Made by a program: the position numbers and the translations under genes
Notes under the pieces: generated by a model
Told to the model about the DNA's origin: nothing
The model's input: only the letters and a program-made list of their open reading frames with translations
Database searches by the model: none
Assembly: GCF_034119865.1 (NCBI RefSeq)
Contig: NZ_CP139421.1
Location: forward strand, 744,001-808,000
Direction of reading: 5' to 3'
Length of the DNA: 64,000 nt
Source of the DNA: Algoriphagus sp. NG3
GTDB lineage: Bacteria > Bacteroidota > Bacteroidia > Cytophagales > Cyclobacteriaceae
In this document: positions 19,581 to 28,080 of the stretch, piece after piece
Layout of the letters: each line of letters opens with the position of its first letter
Position numbering within the stretch: the stretch's first letter is position 1

Positions 19581-19683
19581 CGTTCGTATTCGCACAAAAT
19601 CATATTCCTTCGGACAGGGACTAAAAGTAAAAAACTGTTAAATATGCTTTAAAGGCATTTTTTGCCCTTGGCATAATCTCTGA
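19581..19683 (+). promoter_or_regulatory. Sigma-54-like promoter candidate P1 (DUF2807/permease unit)
   Basis: TGGCATA at 19669-19675 with CTGA at the -12 position (19680-19683) resembles the sigma-54 TGGCAC-N5-TTGC element, with a poor -12. CGTTCG (19581), CGCACA (19591) and CGGACA (19611) lie upstream like activator sites. It is the weakest of three similar sites in this window. It lies 40 bp before the DUF2807 start. Confidence 0.35.
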
Positions 19684-19722
19684 AAAAGGTCTGGTCTAAA
19701 TTTTACTTTAAATCTACCAGTT

Positions 19723-20412
19723 ATGAACTTCTCTAAACTTACCTCATTCGTTCTTCTACTTTTCTTGATGGGCAGTACAGCACAGGCTCAATCAGAAACC
19801 AGAACGCCGGGAGCATTCACCGGAGTAGAATCCAGTGGCAGCTGGAATGTGTATATCACTATAGGTTCCAAAGACGAAATACGGCTGGAATCCAATGGTT
19901 TTGACCTAAGCAAAGTAATCACAGACGTGAATAAGGGCAAACTGGAAATCACCCTGGAGAAAGGGAATTACAGAAACGTGAATTTTGATGCTTATGTGAC
20001 GGTTCGGGAACTGGAAAACATTGGCTCAGGTGGCTCGGGTAATATGACGGTAGAGTCCAATATCAATACGGACAAACTCAATATCGGCCAATCAGGAAGC
20101 GGAAACGTAAGGCTAAAAAACATCAACGTAGGCTCTCTGAATATAGGGATGAGCGGTTCAGGTAATATGTATATAGAAGGTGGAAATGCGGATTCAGCCA
20201 ATATAGGGCAGTCGGGTTCTGGCGATTTCAATGGACTGGAAGTAATGGCGAATACTGTGAAAATCGGAAAGTCTGGTTCAGGAAATACGTCTATCGGAGC
20301 AAATGAAAAACTAACAGTGGGCTCTTCTGGATCCGGAAATGTGTACTACAAAGGCAATCCGGACAACAAGAAAATAGCAAGCTCAGGTTCTAGTAAGGTG
20401 ATTAAGAGGTAG
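19723..20412 (+). CDS. DUF2807 (head GIN domain) secreted beta-helix protein
   Basis: 229 residues. Signal peptide about 1-22 (LLFLMGSTAQAQ), then ETRTPGAFTGVESSGSWNVY, the usual start of the GIN-containing adhesin-like domain. About seven G-S-G-(N/D) turns recur roughly every 20 residues (GSGGSGNM, QSGSGNVRL, MSGSGNMYI, QSGSGDF, KSGSGNTSI, SSGSGNVYY), predicting a right-handed beta-helix in the periplasm or on the surface. The family function is not established. It starts the unit DUF2807-permease-DUF2807. Confidence 0.88.
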   Translation: MNFSKLTSFVLLLFLMGSTAQAQSETRTPGAFTGVESSGSWNVYITIGSKDEIRLESNGFDLSKVITDVNKGKLEITLEKGNYRNVNFDAYVTVRELENIGSGGSGNMTVESNINTDKLNIGQSGSGNVRLKNINVGSLNIGMSGSGNMYIEGGNADSANIGQSGSGDFNGLEVMANTVKIGKSGSGNTSIGANEKLTVGSSGSGNVYYKGNPDNKKIASSGSSKVIKR

Positions 20413-20500
20413 TTGGTAGTTAGTAGCAAGTAGCAAGTCTCAAGAGCCGAGAGCGAGAGTCAAGAGCCAAGAGCCGAGAACCAAGATTCAAGAATTAAGA
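20412..20500 (+). repeat. Heptad (AGNNNCA) array after DUF2807
   Basis: About a dozen degenerate 7-bp units (AGTAGCA, AGTCTCA, AGAGCCG, AGAGTCA, AGAGCCA, AGAACCA, AGATTCA) start directly at the stop codon. Confidence 0.8.
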
Positions 20501-20548
20501 CGTATTAGTAAAAAGTAGGATGTGGGAAGTAAAAGTATTAAGAGAAAA

Positions 20549-20603
20549 GACTTCGACTCCGCTAAGTCTGACACAATTTACGATAGGCTCCTAATTTACT
20601 TTA
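20549..20603 (+). repeat. GACTTCGACTC...TCTGACACAATTTAC repeat, copy 1
   Basis: It begins GACTTCGACTCCGCTAAG and ends in CTGACACAATTTACGATAGG. Related copies lie at 20734-20793 and 34671-34725 in this window. A pyrimidine-rich array (CAACCTT/CCACTTT units) follows to 20634. Confidence 0.7.
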
Positions 20604-20634
20604 CAACCTTGATACTTTACCACTTTCCAACTTA

Positions 20635-20708
20635 AAATCAAGAACCAAGAGTCAAGAAGCGAGAACCAAGAATCAAGAACCAAGAACCGAGAGTCAAGAT
20701 TCAAGAAA
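20635..20708 (+). repeat. Heptad (AGNNNCA) array, second block before permease 1
   Basis: About ten consecutive 7-bp units such as AGAACCA, AGAGTCA, AGAAGCG, AGAATCA, AGAACCG and AGATTCA. Confidence 0.8.
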
Positions 20709-20733
20709 AGAGGATCAAAGTCGGATGAGATAA

Positions 20734-20793
20734 GACTTCGACTCTCAAGCCTTCGGCAGGCAGACCTCGTAGTTTGACACAATTTACAATAAG
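20734..20793 (+). repeat. GACTTCGACTC repeat, copy 2
   Basis: GACTTCGACTCTCAAGCCTT through TTTGACACAATTTACAATA, an imperfect copy of the element at 20549 with a CCTTCGGCAGGCAG insert. It is again followed by a CAACCTT-type array before the permease start. Confidence 0.7.
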
Positions 20794-20868
20794 CTCCTTG
20801 TCAACTTTACAACCTTAAGACTTTACGACCTTCCAACTCTAAATTAATCTCCTAATCCAAAACAAATC

Positions 20869-23295
20869 ATGCTCAGAAACTACCTTAAAATACTGATCCG
20901 TAACACAAGAAAAAATCCACTCTACATGTTTATCAATGTGTTTGGGCTGGCGGTAGGGATGGCTGTGAGCATCCTGATTTTTCTTTTTGTCCAACATGAA
21001 TTGAGCTATGATGCCTATCATGACAAATCTGAGAGGATTTATCGAGTTTCTAGAAGCTGGACCAATGCCAACGGTGAGGTTAGCTTGCATTTAGGTCATT
21101 TGGCTCCTCCTTTCGGCCCGCTGATCAAGTCGGATTTTGAAGATCAGGTAGAGGAAGTAGTCCGCTTTTTTAATGCAGGACTATTGATCAAATCAGGTGA
21201 GAATTCCTTTGTAGAGGATGAATTTTTCTTTGCGGATCCCGAAGTCTTTGAGGTGTTTTCCTGGAAGATGCTGGAGGGTGATCCCATTGCAAGCCTGAAA
21301 GATTCTGACGGGGTTTTGATCTCTGAGGATATGGCCATAAAATATTTTGGGGACATCAAGGCGATGGGAAAGGAATTGATAGCGGAAGTGGACGGTATGG
21401 AAATGACTTTCCAGGTTCGTGGGGTTTTTGAGAATGTTCCTGACAACTCGCACATGCATCCGGATTTTATCGCATCCATGAATCCGGTGGTTCAGTTTTA
21501 CGGGGGGCTAGAGCCTTTTATGAATAACTTTGGCTCCAATAATTTTTCCACCTATGTTCTTCTAAAGGAAGGGAATGATTCTCAAACTTTGGAGGCTCTC
21601 TTTCCTTCTATGATTGACCGGAATATGGGAGAGGCGCAGGCAGGAATCCCCATGTCCAAAACTACGGCTTTGACCCTTTGGCCTCTGGAAGACATCCATC
21701 TATACTCTAATCTGGATTCGGAGATTGAGGCCAACGGTAATATTGATTATGTCTATGTGTATCTGGCTGTAGCGCTCTTTATTCTGTTGATCGCTTGCAT
21801 CAATTTCATGAACCTCTCCACTGCAAGATCTTCTATGCGCTCCATGGAAGTAGGCTTGCGCAAAGTAATGGGTGCAGATAAGAGCCGTCTGATCCGGCAA
21901 TTCATGGGAGAGTCATTTATGATGACGATTATATCTATGGTGTTTGCCCTTGTCTTGGTTTACCTTTTTTTACCAACATTTTCCAATTTCACAGACAAGG
22001 AACTTAGCCTGAATTTTATCAAAAATCCGGAATTTATAGTTGGAATAGCTGGCTTGATTGTTTTTGTAGGCTTAATCTCAGGTAGCTATCCTGCATTGTT
22101 TCTTTCTGGTTTTTCCCCTGCCAAGGTACTGAAGGGAGCCTTCAAAGCCGGGAAAGGACATGAGCAATTCCGCTCAGTTTTAGTAGTAGGCCAGTTCGCT
22201 GTCTCTGTCGTGTTGATCGTCGCTGTGCTAGTGGTGATACAGCAATTGGACTTTATGCAGAATAAGGATTTAGGATTTGAAAAAGAGGATATTGTGGTTC
22301 TTCCTTCCAGCCCAGCAATTGAGCAGAATTATCAGATTATCAAGGACAGGTTAGAAGGGCAGCAGGGGATCAAAGCAGTAAGTATTTCAAGTAGGGTTCC
22401 TTCAGCAAGACTTTTGGATTCCCAGGGTGGTACCGCAGAGGTTGGCGGAGATATGAACCAGATAGATGTGCGTATTGCGGATATTCATGTGAGTCACAAT
22501 TTTCTGGATACTTATCGGATCCCGATTGTGGCGGGGAGAGATTTTAATTTCAACCTGGCAAGTGACTCTACCGAGGCTTTTATCTTGAATGAAGTGGCTG
22601 TTCAGGAAATAGGCTGGGCTAGTCCGGAAGAGGCAGTGGGTAAAAAATTCCATTATGGTGGCCGACGGGGCTTTGTGACTGGAGTGATGAAAAACTTCCA
22701 TTTTGAATCCCTGCATCAGCCCATTGTGCCCATCGTATTTATGATTTCCCAAGACCGGAATAACAGGGTCAGCCTGAAAATAGATTCGGAAAACAAGGAG
22801 CAGACGATGGCCTATCTGAAAGAGGAATGGGCGGCATTGAGACCTGATTTTCCGTTCGAACCGCTCTATGTAAATGAGGGATTTAATAGACAGTATGAAG
22901 CCGAACAGCGTGTTAAAGTAATCTTCACCTTCTTCTCTGGTTTGGCGGTAATTATTTCCATACTTGGTTTATTAGGTCTTACTACCTTTGCCACACAGCA
23001 GCGGACACGCGAAATCGGCATAAGAAAAGTGATGGGGGCAGAAACCATGAATATCCTGATTTTGCTAGGCAAGGACTTTCTGAAATTGGTTTTGATCGGA
23101 TTTCTGATCGCTATTCCTATTTCTTGGTTTGGGATGTCGAGCTGGCTGGAAGATTTTGCTTATAAAATAGGCATCAGCTGGACCGTATTCTTGTGGGCAG
23201 GTCTGATAGCAGGTGCAATCGCCGCGGCTACTGTCATGTCCCAGTCATTAAAAGCGGCCTGGGCTGATCCGGTGAAAAGTATTAAGAGCGAATGA
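20869..23295 (+). CDS. FtsX/MacB-type ABC permease 1
   Basis: 808 residues. Two-half architecture: TM1 (about 18-42), a MacB periplasmic core domain, an FtsX module of three TM helices with NFMNLSTARSSMRSMEVGLR and KVMGA (about 315-345), a fifth TM near 440, a second periplasmic domain, and a final FtsX module with TREIGIRKVMGAE. It ends DPVKSIKSE. Such permeases pair with a MacB/LolD-type ATPase for tripartite efflux or envelope stress functions; no ATPase gene is nearby. It is flanked by two DUF2807 genes. Confidence 0.92.
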   Translation: MLRNYLKILIRNTRKNPLYMFINVFGLAVGMAVSILIFLFVQHELSYDAYHDKSERIYRVSRSWTNANGEVSLHLGHLAPPFGPLIKSDFEDQVEEVVRFFNAGLLIKSGENSFVEDEFFFADPEVFEVFSWKMLEGDPIASLKDSDGVLISEDMAIKYFGDIKAMGKELIAEVDGMEMTFQVRGVFENVPDNSHMHPDFIASMNPVVQFYGGLEPFMNNFGSNNFSTYVLLKEGNDSQTLEALFPSMIDRNMGEAQAGIPMSKTTALTLWPLEDIHLYSNLDSEIEANGNIDYVYVYLAVALFILLIACINFMNLSTARSSMRSMEVGLRKVMGADKSRLIRQFMGESFMMTIISMVFALVLVYLFLPTFSNFTDKELSLNFIKNPEFIVGIAGLIVFVGLISGSYPALFLSGFSPAKVLKGAFKAGKGHEQFRSVLVVGQFAVSVVLIVAVLVVIQQLDFMQNKDLGFEKEDIVVLPSSPAIEQNYQIIKDRLEGQQGIKAVSISSRVPSARLLDSQGGTAEVGGDMNQIDVRIADIHVSHNFLDTYRIPIVAGRDFNFNLASDSTEAFILNEVAVQEIGWASPEEAVGKKFHYGGRRGFVTGVMKNFHFESLHQPIVPIVFMISQDRNNRVSLKIDSENKEQTMAYLKEEWAALRPDFPFEPLYVNEGFNRQYEAEQRVKVIFTFFSGLAVIISILGLLGLTTFATQQRTREIGIRKVMGAETMNILILLGKDFLKLVLIGFLIAIPISWFGMSSWLEDFAYKIGISWTVFLWAGLIAGAIAAATVMSQSLKAAWADPVKSIKSE

Positions 23296-23298
23296 ATT

Positions 23299-23434
23299 TA
23301 TAGTAGCAAGTAGCAAGTAGCTAGTATCAGGTAGCAAGTAGCAAGTATCAAGATGCTAGAGTTAAGAGCCGAGAACCAAGAGTTAAGATTTTAGAGCCAA
23401 GAATCGAGAGACAAGAACCAAGAGATAAAGACAA
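23299..23434 (+). repeat. Heptad (AGNNNCA) array after permease 1 (longest)
   Basis: Nearly 20 degenerate 7-bp units run from just after the stop codon: AGTAGCA repeated, AGTATCA, AGATGCT, AGAGTTA, AGAGCCG, AGAACCA, AGAATCG, AGAGACA. Phase is kept almost throughout. Confidence 0.85.
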
Positions 23435-23487
23435 GTGCCATAGTTCTCGGGGATATTCAGCAGATAACGGTCAACAGTCCTCAGATG

Positions 23488-23508
23488 CCGTTCGTGTGAC
23501 ACGAACGG
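23488..23508. repeat. 21-bp palindrome (CCGTTCGTGT/ACACGAACGG), copy 1
   Basis: Perfect 10-bp arms around one central G. Other copies are at 23826-23846 (one arm mismatch) and 40527-40547 (perfect). GGTGGCG or GGCGGC continues the match on the right. Confidence 0.85.
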
Positions 23509-23534
23509 TGGCGAAGAGAGCTAGTGATGTTTTA

Positions 23535-23618
23535 GTATCTAGTGTCAAGTAGCAAGTATCAAGATGCTAGAATGAAGTATCAAGATTTTAGAGCCAAGAG
23601 CCAAGATTCAAAGATTCT
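23535..23618 (+). repeat. Heptad (AGNNNCA) array, second block after permease 1
   Basis: Units such as AGTATCT, AGTGTCA, AGTAGCA, AGTATCA, AGATGCT and AGAGCCA; interrupted from the first array by the palindrome element. Confidence 0.75.
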
Positions 23619-23675
23619 AATGATATGTCATAGTTGTATGGAATAATCCACAGCCAGTAGTGAAATGGATATAAA

Positions 23676-23719
23676 GGGCTGAAGGCCCGAATTATTAAAG
23701 CCCAGCCCACCGGGCTGGG
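23676..23719. repeat. GGCTGAAGGCCC...CCCAGCCC/GGGCTGGG repeat
   Basis: GGGC-TGAAG-GCCC (23676-23688) is followed by a perfect 8-bp inverted repeat CCCAGCCC-ACC-GGGCTGGG (23701-23719). The wider copy probably covers about 23630-23790. It looks like a structured dispersed repeat; apparent reading frames across it are not credible genes. Confidence 0.7.
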
Positions 23720-23825
23720 TTCACTAGAAGAAGTACAGGTGAAGCTCTGAAAGAGCGGAATAGTAATGGTCATAGAATTCCTGACCATAAAGTTGGAGGA
23801 AGACCGCAGAAACAGTTCACGGATT

Positions 23826-23846
23826 CCATTCGTGTGACACGAACGG
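23826..23846. repeat. 21-bp palindrome, copy 2
   Basis: CCATTCGTGT and ACACGAACGG arms around a G; one base differs from copies 1 and 3. It is preceded by a CCGCAGAAACAGTT stretch related to the left flank of copy 3. Confidence 0.8.
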
Positions 23847-23859
23847 CGGCTAAGTGATT

Positions 23860-23918
23860 AGTAGCAAGTGTCTAGCAGCAAGATTTTAGAACAAAGAGTC
23901 AAGAACCAAGAATCAATA
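23860..23918 (+). repeat. Heptad (AGNNNCA) array before DUF2807 gene 2
   Basis: About eight units including AGTAGCA, AGCAGCA, AGAGTCA, AGAACCA and AGAATCA. A pyrimidine-rich CTTTACCACC/TTTCAAATC array follows to the start codon at 24089. Confidence 0.75.
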
Positions 23919-24088
23919 AAAACGAAATTTAGATGCTAGTGCAACCATCTGAAAAAAAACTGCATCTACTATAGGAGAGCGAAATTTATGGTTTGTTTAG
24001 AACTTAAACTTAGCACTTTACCACCGCTCAACTTTCGAGCAACTAATTTTCAAATCTTTCAATTTTCAAATCTTTCAATATTTCAAAA

Positions 24089-24784
24089 ATGAAAATCTAC
24101 TCAAAAATCTTAGCATTTGCACTTACCACAATGGTGATGGCATCTTGCGTGCAGGCGCAACAGACAGAAACCCGGACTCCGGGTCACTTTACCAAAGTAC
24201 ATTCCGGAGGTAGCTGGGAAGTAATCCTTACCGAAGGAAACAAAGAGGAAGTAAGGATAGAAGCCAAAGGTGTGGATTTGGACAAAGTCAGAACCGAGAT
24301 CGATGGAGACGTATTAAGTGTGGGATTGGTAAAAGGAAACTATAATAATGTCAAACTCAAATTTTACATCACTTACAAGGATTTGGAAGGGATCAGATGT
24401 TCCGGATCTGGGAATATGGAAGTGACTTCTCCTGTGAGATCAGAGACGTTCTATGCCGGACTTTCCGGCTCTGGGGATGTAGTTATGGACAAACTGGAAG
24501 CTGAGGAATTATCAGTTTCTATATCAGGATCCGCAGATCTGAAAATCAAAAGTGGGGCAGTTGATCAGGCAGAAATCAAGCAGTCTGGCTCTGGGGATTT
24601 TCATGGAGAAAGGCTTGCTATCCGCGACTTGGAAGTGAAAAAGTCGGGATCTGGAGGTACTCATGTTGGTGATTTGGGAAATGTATCTGTGAGTGCTTCA
24701 GGCTCAGGTGATGTGACTTACACTGGAACTCCTACTCTGGGTAGTGTCAAGACTTCTGGATCCAGTAGCATAAGAAAGAGATAA
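24089..24784 (+). CDS. DUF2807 (head GIN domain) secreted beta-helix protein 2
   Basis: 231 residues, a paralogue of the protein at 19723. The signal contains ASCVQAQ, so it could be a lipoprotein or a cleaved secreted protein. It continues ETRTPGHFTKVHSGGSWEVI and has G-S-G turns (CSGSGNMEV, LSGSGDVVM, QSGSGDFHG, KSGSGGTHV, ASGSGDVTY). A periplasmic or surface beta-helix of unknown role is predicted. It closes the first permease unit and is followed by a terminator. Confidence 0.88.
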   Translation: MKIYSKILAFALTTMVMASCVQAQQTETRTPGHFTKVHSGGSWEVILTEGNKEEVRIEAKGVDLDKVRTEIDGDVLSVGLVKGNYNNVKLKFYITYKDLEGIRCSGSGNMEVTSPVRSETFYAGLSGSGDVVMDKLEAEELSVSISGSADLKIKSGAVDQAEIKQSGSGDFHGERLAIRDLEVKKSGSGGTHVGDLGNVSVSASGSGDVTYTGTPTLGSVKTSGSSSIRKR

Positions 24785-24805
24785 AAGTAAATACCATTTG
24801 GTTAG

Positions 24806-24837
24806 TCCCCCAGGCGAGAGTTTGGGGGATTTTTTTA
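24806..24837 (+). terminator. Rho-independent terminator after DUF2807 gene 2
   Basis: Stem TCCCCCA with TGGGGGA and a 10-base loop, followed directly by seven to eight T residues, 22 bp after the stop codon. Confidence 0.85.
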
Positions 24838-25147
24838 TGCTGAGTTTTACCGCTGGGGTCGCGGAGGTTTACAGGGAGACCACGGATCAGTCAGAATATC
24901 GGGGGAACTGGTTATTTTAAGCATAGATATTTGATAGTCTGAACAGGAAGAATTCAATTTTGGTTACTCCTTTGAACTGAACCCTGACTGTTTTTATATT
25001 GAATGATTTTGCTGATGAATTTGTGTTCATATTAAAAAAAAATCGGGAACTGTCATACCTGCCTTACTTTTGCACTGAGGTGGGATTTATTCATTTTCAA
25101 AGCCCCAGTTTTTTCAATAAAGCAAAATCCCCTAGAGCAATATCATT

Positions 25148-25213
25148 CGTTCCATAGGAACGATTGGTCGGTAGAGCTCTGTGCATTGGTTTCATAATCG
25201 TTCCCTAGGAACG
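25148..25213. repeat. Pair of CGTTCC-NTA-GGAACG palindromes
   Basis: CGTTCC-ATA-GGAACG (25148-25162) and CGTTCC-CTA-GGAACG (25199-25213) lie 51 bp apart, each followed by an NTTGGT motif. The rest of 24838-25492 holds no gene and ends with a CTTTACCACC-type array. Confidence 0.7.
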
Positions 25214-25492
25214 TTTGGTGAAAATCCCCAGCTTTTAGGGTTGATCCGAGACCACAATTTTCAGGTGTATGATTCTTGGATTTGGAGGTGAATTTAGTTG
25301 AGAAAAACAACCTTAGATATCTTAATGAATTTTGAAGGTTTTAACTATAAAAGGGGAGAGGATTTGTATTAGAAGTTTCATCCTAGATCCTCACCACCCT
25401 AGCTTTTGGGACACTTCGGTCACTGGTCTTCCTATTTGATTTAGAATTTTTTACACTTTACCACCATATAACCTTACCACTTTAGAACTCAG

Positions 25493-26479
25493 TTACATCA
25501 AAAATCCATTTTCTGTCTGATAGGTAGGCGGTATATCTTTTTCGTCTAGCATTTCCAATAAATCTATCTCTATTGCTCTCGAGATGGAAGAAATCGGCAC
25601 ATCATTGTACCCTCCTTCAAAGGGATTCTCAGAATAGTCCCCGATTCTATCCACCACGAAAAATATCCATATAATAATAGCAGAAAAAGGGATGGTCAGC
25701 CAATAGTGCAAGGCAGAGGAGTGGGCAAAAATATCGAGCAAGCCAAAAGGTATCAATGCGCAGAAAATATAGGTGATCCATAATCCGGTAGATGCATATT
25801 GCCTGGGAAAAGGGAAGTTTTTGATCCGCTCACTCATTCCCTGATCAGCGTATAGATTTCCCAACAGCTCATGGAGCCTGACCTGTTTGAAATCGCTGAT
25901 ATATCCCTGTTCATTAAGTAAACCGATCTCCTCACTTTGCTTTTTGAGCAGCTGTGAGGGAATATTGCTGTAGTTTTTAAGTGTGGCCAGTTCTGCCTCA
26001 TCCAGGTATTTTGCGATTTCGGCATAGATGCCATCGTTATATTCTTTGATGAAATTTGGGATGAAGTTCAGCTCGTTTACCGGCAGATTATGTTCCCAGC
26101 TTTTTTCTTTTCTCATCATATGCTTTAGAGCCAAAAGCCAAGCCAGATGGCGTAGGATGATTTTCCGCTTTTCAGAATAGGGCATTTCCTTGCCTGGCAG
26201 ACTCAGAATCCCGGTAGCAAATGTTCTACTATCATTCACTATTGCTCCCCAGATTTTCCTTGCTTCCCAACTACGGTCGTACGAAGAGTTGTTTTTAAAA
26301 CCTACGAAAAATGCCACTGCTATACCTATGATTGAGATAGGTTCCCATGGCAAGGAGAAAGGAATATTTGTGATCTCGTACAGGACTATGACTATGGAGG
26401 AATACAGCAGTCCGTAAATTAGGGAATACTTAGACCAGCGCACTGTCATCCAAAAACTATAATACCGTTTTATATACAT
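25493..26479 (-). CDS. Bestrophin-family (RFP-TM) chloride-channel-like protein
   Basis: 328 residues. The N-terminus YYSFWMTVRWSKYSLIYGLL, the segment GFKNNSSYDRSWEARKIWG, and the late RIGDYSENPFEGGYNDVPIS are hallmarks of bacterial bestrophins (formerly UPF0187). Four TM segments are visible near 15-60 and 230-275. It is predicted to be an inner-membrane anion or cation channel. It diverges from cydA across a 260-bp spacer. Confidence 0.92.
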   Translation of the reverse strand: MYIKRYYSFWMTVRWSKYSLIYGLLYSSIVIVLYEITNIPFSLPWEPISIIGIAVAFFVGFKNNSSYDRSWEARKIWGAIVNDSRTFATGILSLPGKEMPYSEKRKIILRHLAWLLALKHMMRKEKSWEHNLPVNELNFIPNFIKEYNDGIYAEIAKYLDEAELATLKNYSNIPSQLLKKQSEEIGLLNEQGYISDFKQVRLHELLGNLYADQGMSERIKNFPFPRQYASTGLWITYIFCALIPFGLLDIFAHSSALHYWLTIPFSAIIIWIFFVVDRIGDYSENPFEGGYNDVPISSISRAIEIDLLEMLDEKDIPPTYQTENGFLM

Positions 26480-26739
26480 GAAAATCTGTTTTTGATATAA
26501 TTTTTAAAAAGTTACCAATTTTATTCAATTGAGATCAATAGAGGGACTATACATAACTCACTAATTGTGAGGGTAAGTGCTGAAATATCTTAGAAATTAA
26601 AAGAATTATGGGCTATTTTTATTCTAAATAATCCTTTCCTCTGATGAACTAATCTAGCTTAAACCACGTCAGTCTTTAGAGAAGTTTAATCGTCATATTG
26701 TAAGGCTTAGGCCAGAAATGACTAACCGCTTAGATTCCT

Positions 26740-28071
26740 ATGGATGATCTTTTTGCCGCCAGATCCCAAATGGCCCTTTCGCTGGGATTTCATATTATTT
26801 TTGCCTGTATAGGGATGGTGATGCCCTTTTTCATGGCAACTTCCCATTACAAATTCCTAAAGACAAAGGATCCCGTTTATAGAGATCTGACGAAAGCCTG
26901 GAGCAAGGGAGTTGCTATTTTCTTTGCCACAGGTGCCGTATCGGGAACCATGCTTTCTTTTGAACTGGGTTTGTTATGGCCAGAGTTTATGCTTCATGCA
27001 GGGCCTATTTTCGGAATGCCGTTTTCTTTGGAAGGAACGGCATTTTTTATTGAAGCCATCGCCCTTGGCTTTTTCCTGTATGGTTGGGGCAAATTCAACC
27101 CATGGTTTCACTGGTTTACTGGAGTAGTCGTGGGTATAAGCGGTTTGGCTTCAGGGATTTTGGTGGTAGCTGCCAATGGCTGGATGAACAGTCCAAGTGG
27201 TTTTGATTATGTGGACGGGAAGTTCCTTAATATTGACCCCATCGCCGCCATGTTCAACGATGCCTGGTTTACCCAGGCCCTGCACATGACGCTGGCGGCT
27301 TTTGTGGCTACTGGGTTTGCTGTGGCTGGCATCCACGCCTATTTATTAATGAAAGGAGAGAACAAAGCATTTCATATAAAGGCATTTAAAATTGCCATAA
27401 TTTTCGGCTCTGTGGCAGCCATTCTCCAGCCCATTTCAGGGGATATTTCTGCCAAGGACATTGCGGTGCGGCAGCCCGCAAAATTGGCTGCCATGGAAGC
27501 GCATTATCATACTGAAGAAGGAGCGGATTTGATCATTGGCGGAATTCCTGATGAGGAAGCCAAGGAGGTGAATTATGCGATTCGTATCCCCGGAGCTTTG
27601 AGCTTTCTGGCTCACGGGGATTTTGATGCTGAGGTAGCTGGTTTGGATCAGTTTCCAGAGGAGCATCATCCTCCGGTTATGGTTACACATTTTGCCTTTC
27701 AGATTATGGTAGGATTGGGAATGATCCTGGTTGGCTTGAGTTTGCTGTATTTCATTTCCAGCTGGAAGAAGAAAAACTGGCAGTCACAGCCCTGGTTTCT
27801 TTGGCTCTTTGCCTTGGCTACTCCCTTGGGGTTTATTGCCCTGGAAGCTGGATGGACAGTGACTGAGGTGGGAAGGCAGCCTTGGATTATCTATGAAATT
27901 ATGCTCACCAAAGATGCGGTGACACCTATGCCGGGAATCCAATATTCCTTTTACATCTTTACTGCGATCTACCTGTCCCTGACCGCTATAGTTGGGTTCT
28001 TGCTGGTACGGCAGATCAAGGCAGTTTCGCAAAAGCCATTTTTGGAACCCAGTACATCCACCGACTCTTAA
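26740..28071 (+). CDS. cydA: Cytochrome bd-type quinol oxidase subunit I
   Basis: 443 residues. It begins DDLFAARSQMALSLGFHIIF with the haem-ligand His near 18, and has FWLP-like early helices, GWMNSPSGF and the GRQPWIIYEIMLT motif near 380. The length is that of short Q-loop (CioA/Bacteroidota) types rather than E. coli CydA. It oxidises quinol and reduces oxygen to water in the cytoplasmic membrane, for microaerobic respiration. cydB follows after 9 bp; no CydX-like small ORF was recognised. Confidence 0.95.
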   Translation: MDDLFAARSQMALSLGFHIIFACIGMVMPFFMATSHYKFLKTKDPVYRDLTKAWSKGVAIFFATGAVSGTMLSFELGLLWPEFMLHAGPIFGMPFSLEGTAFFIEAIALGFFLYGWGKFNPWFHWFTGVVVGISGLASGILVVAANGWMNSPSGFDYVDGKFLNIDPIAAMFNDAWFTQALHMTLAAFVATGFAVAGIHAYLLMKGENKAFHIKAFKIAIIFGSVAAILQPISGDISAKDIAVRQPAKLAAMEAHYHTEEGADLIIGGIPDEEAKEVNYAIRIPGALSFLAHGDFDAEVAGLDQFPEEHHPPVMVTHFAFQIMVGLGMILVGLSLLYFISSWKKKNWQSQPWFLWLFALATPLGFIALEAGWTVTEVGRQPWIIYEIMLTKDAVTPMPGIQYSFYIFTAIYLSLTAIVGFLLVRQIKAVSQKPFLEPSTSTDS

Positions 28072-28080
28072 TCTGATCTT

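Noticed and set aside
20412..20708. Heptad arrays as a CRISPR array
   Set aside because: Units are 7 bp and degenerate, with no constant repeat of 20-40 bp alternating with unique spacers, and there are no cas genes.
23588..23788. 66-codon minus-strand frame as a gene
   Set aside because: It lies wholly within the hairpin repeat at about 23630-23790, and the peptide simply reflects that repeat.
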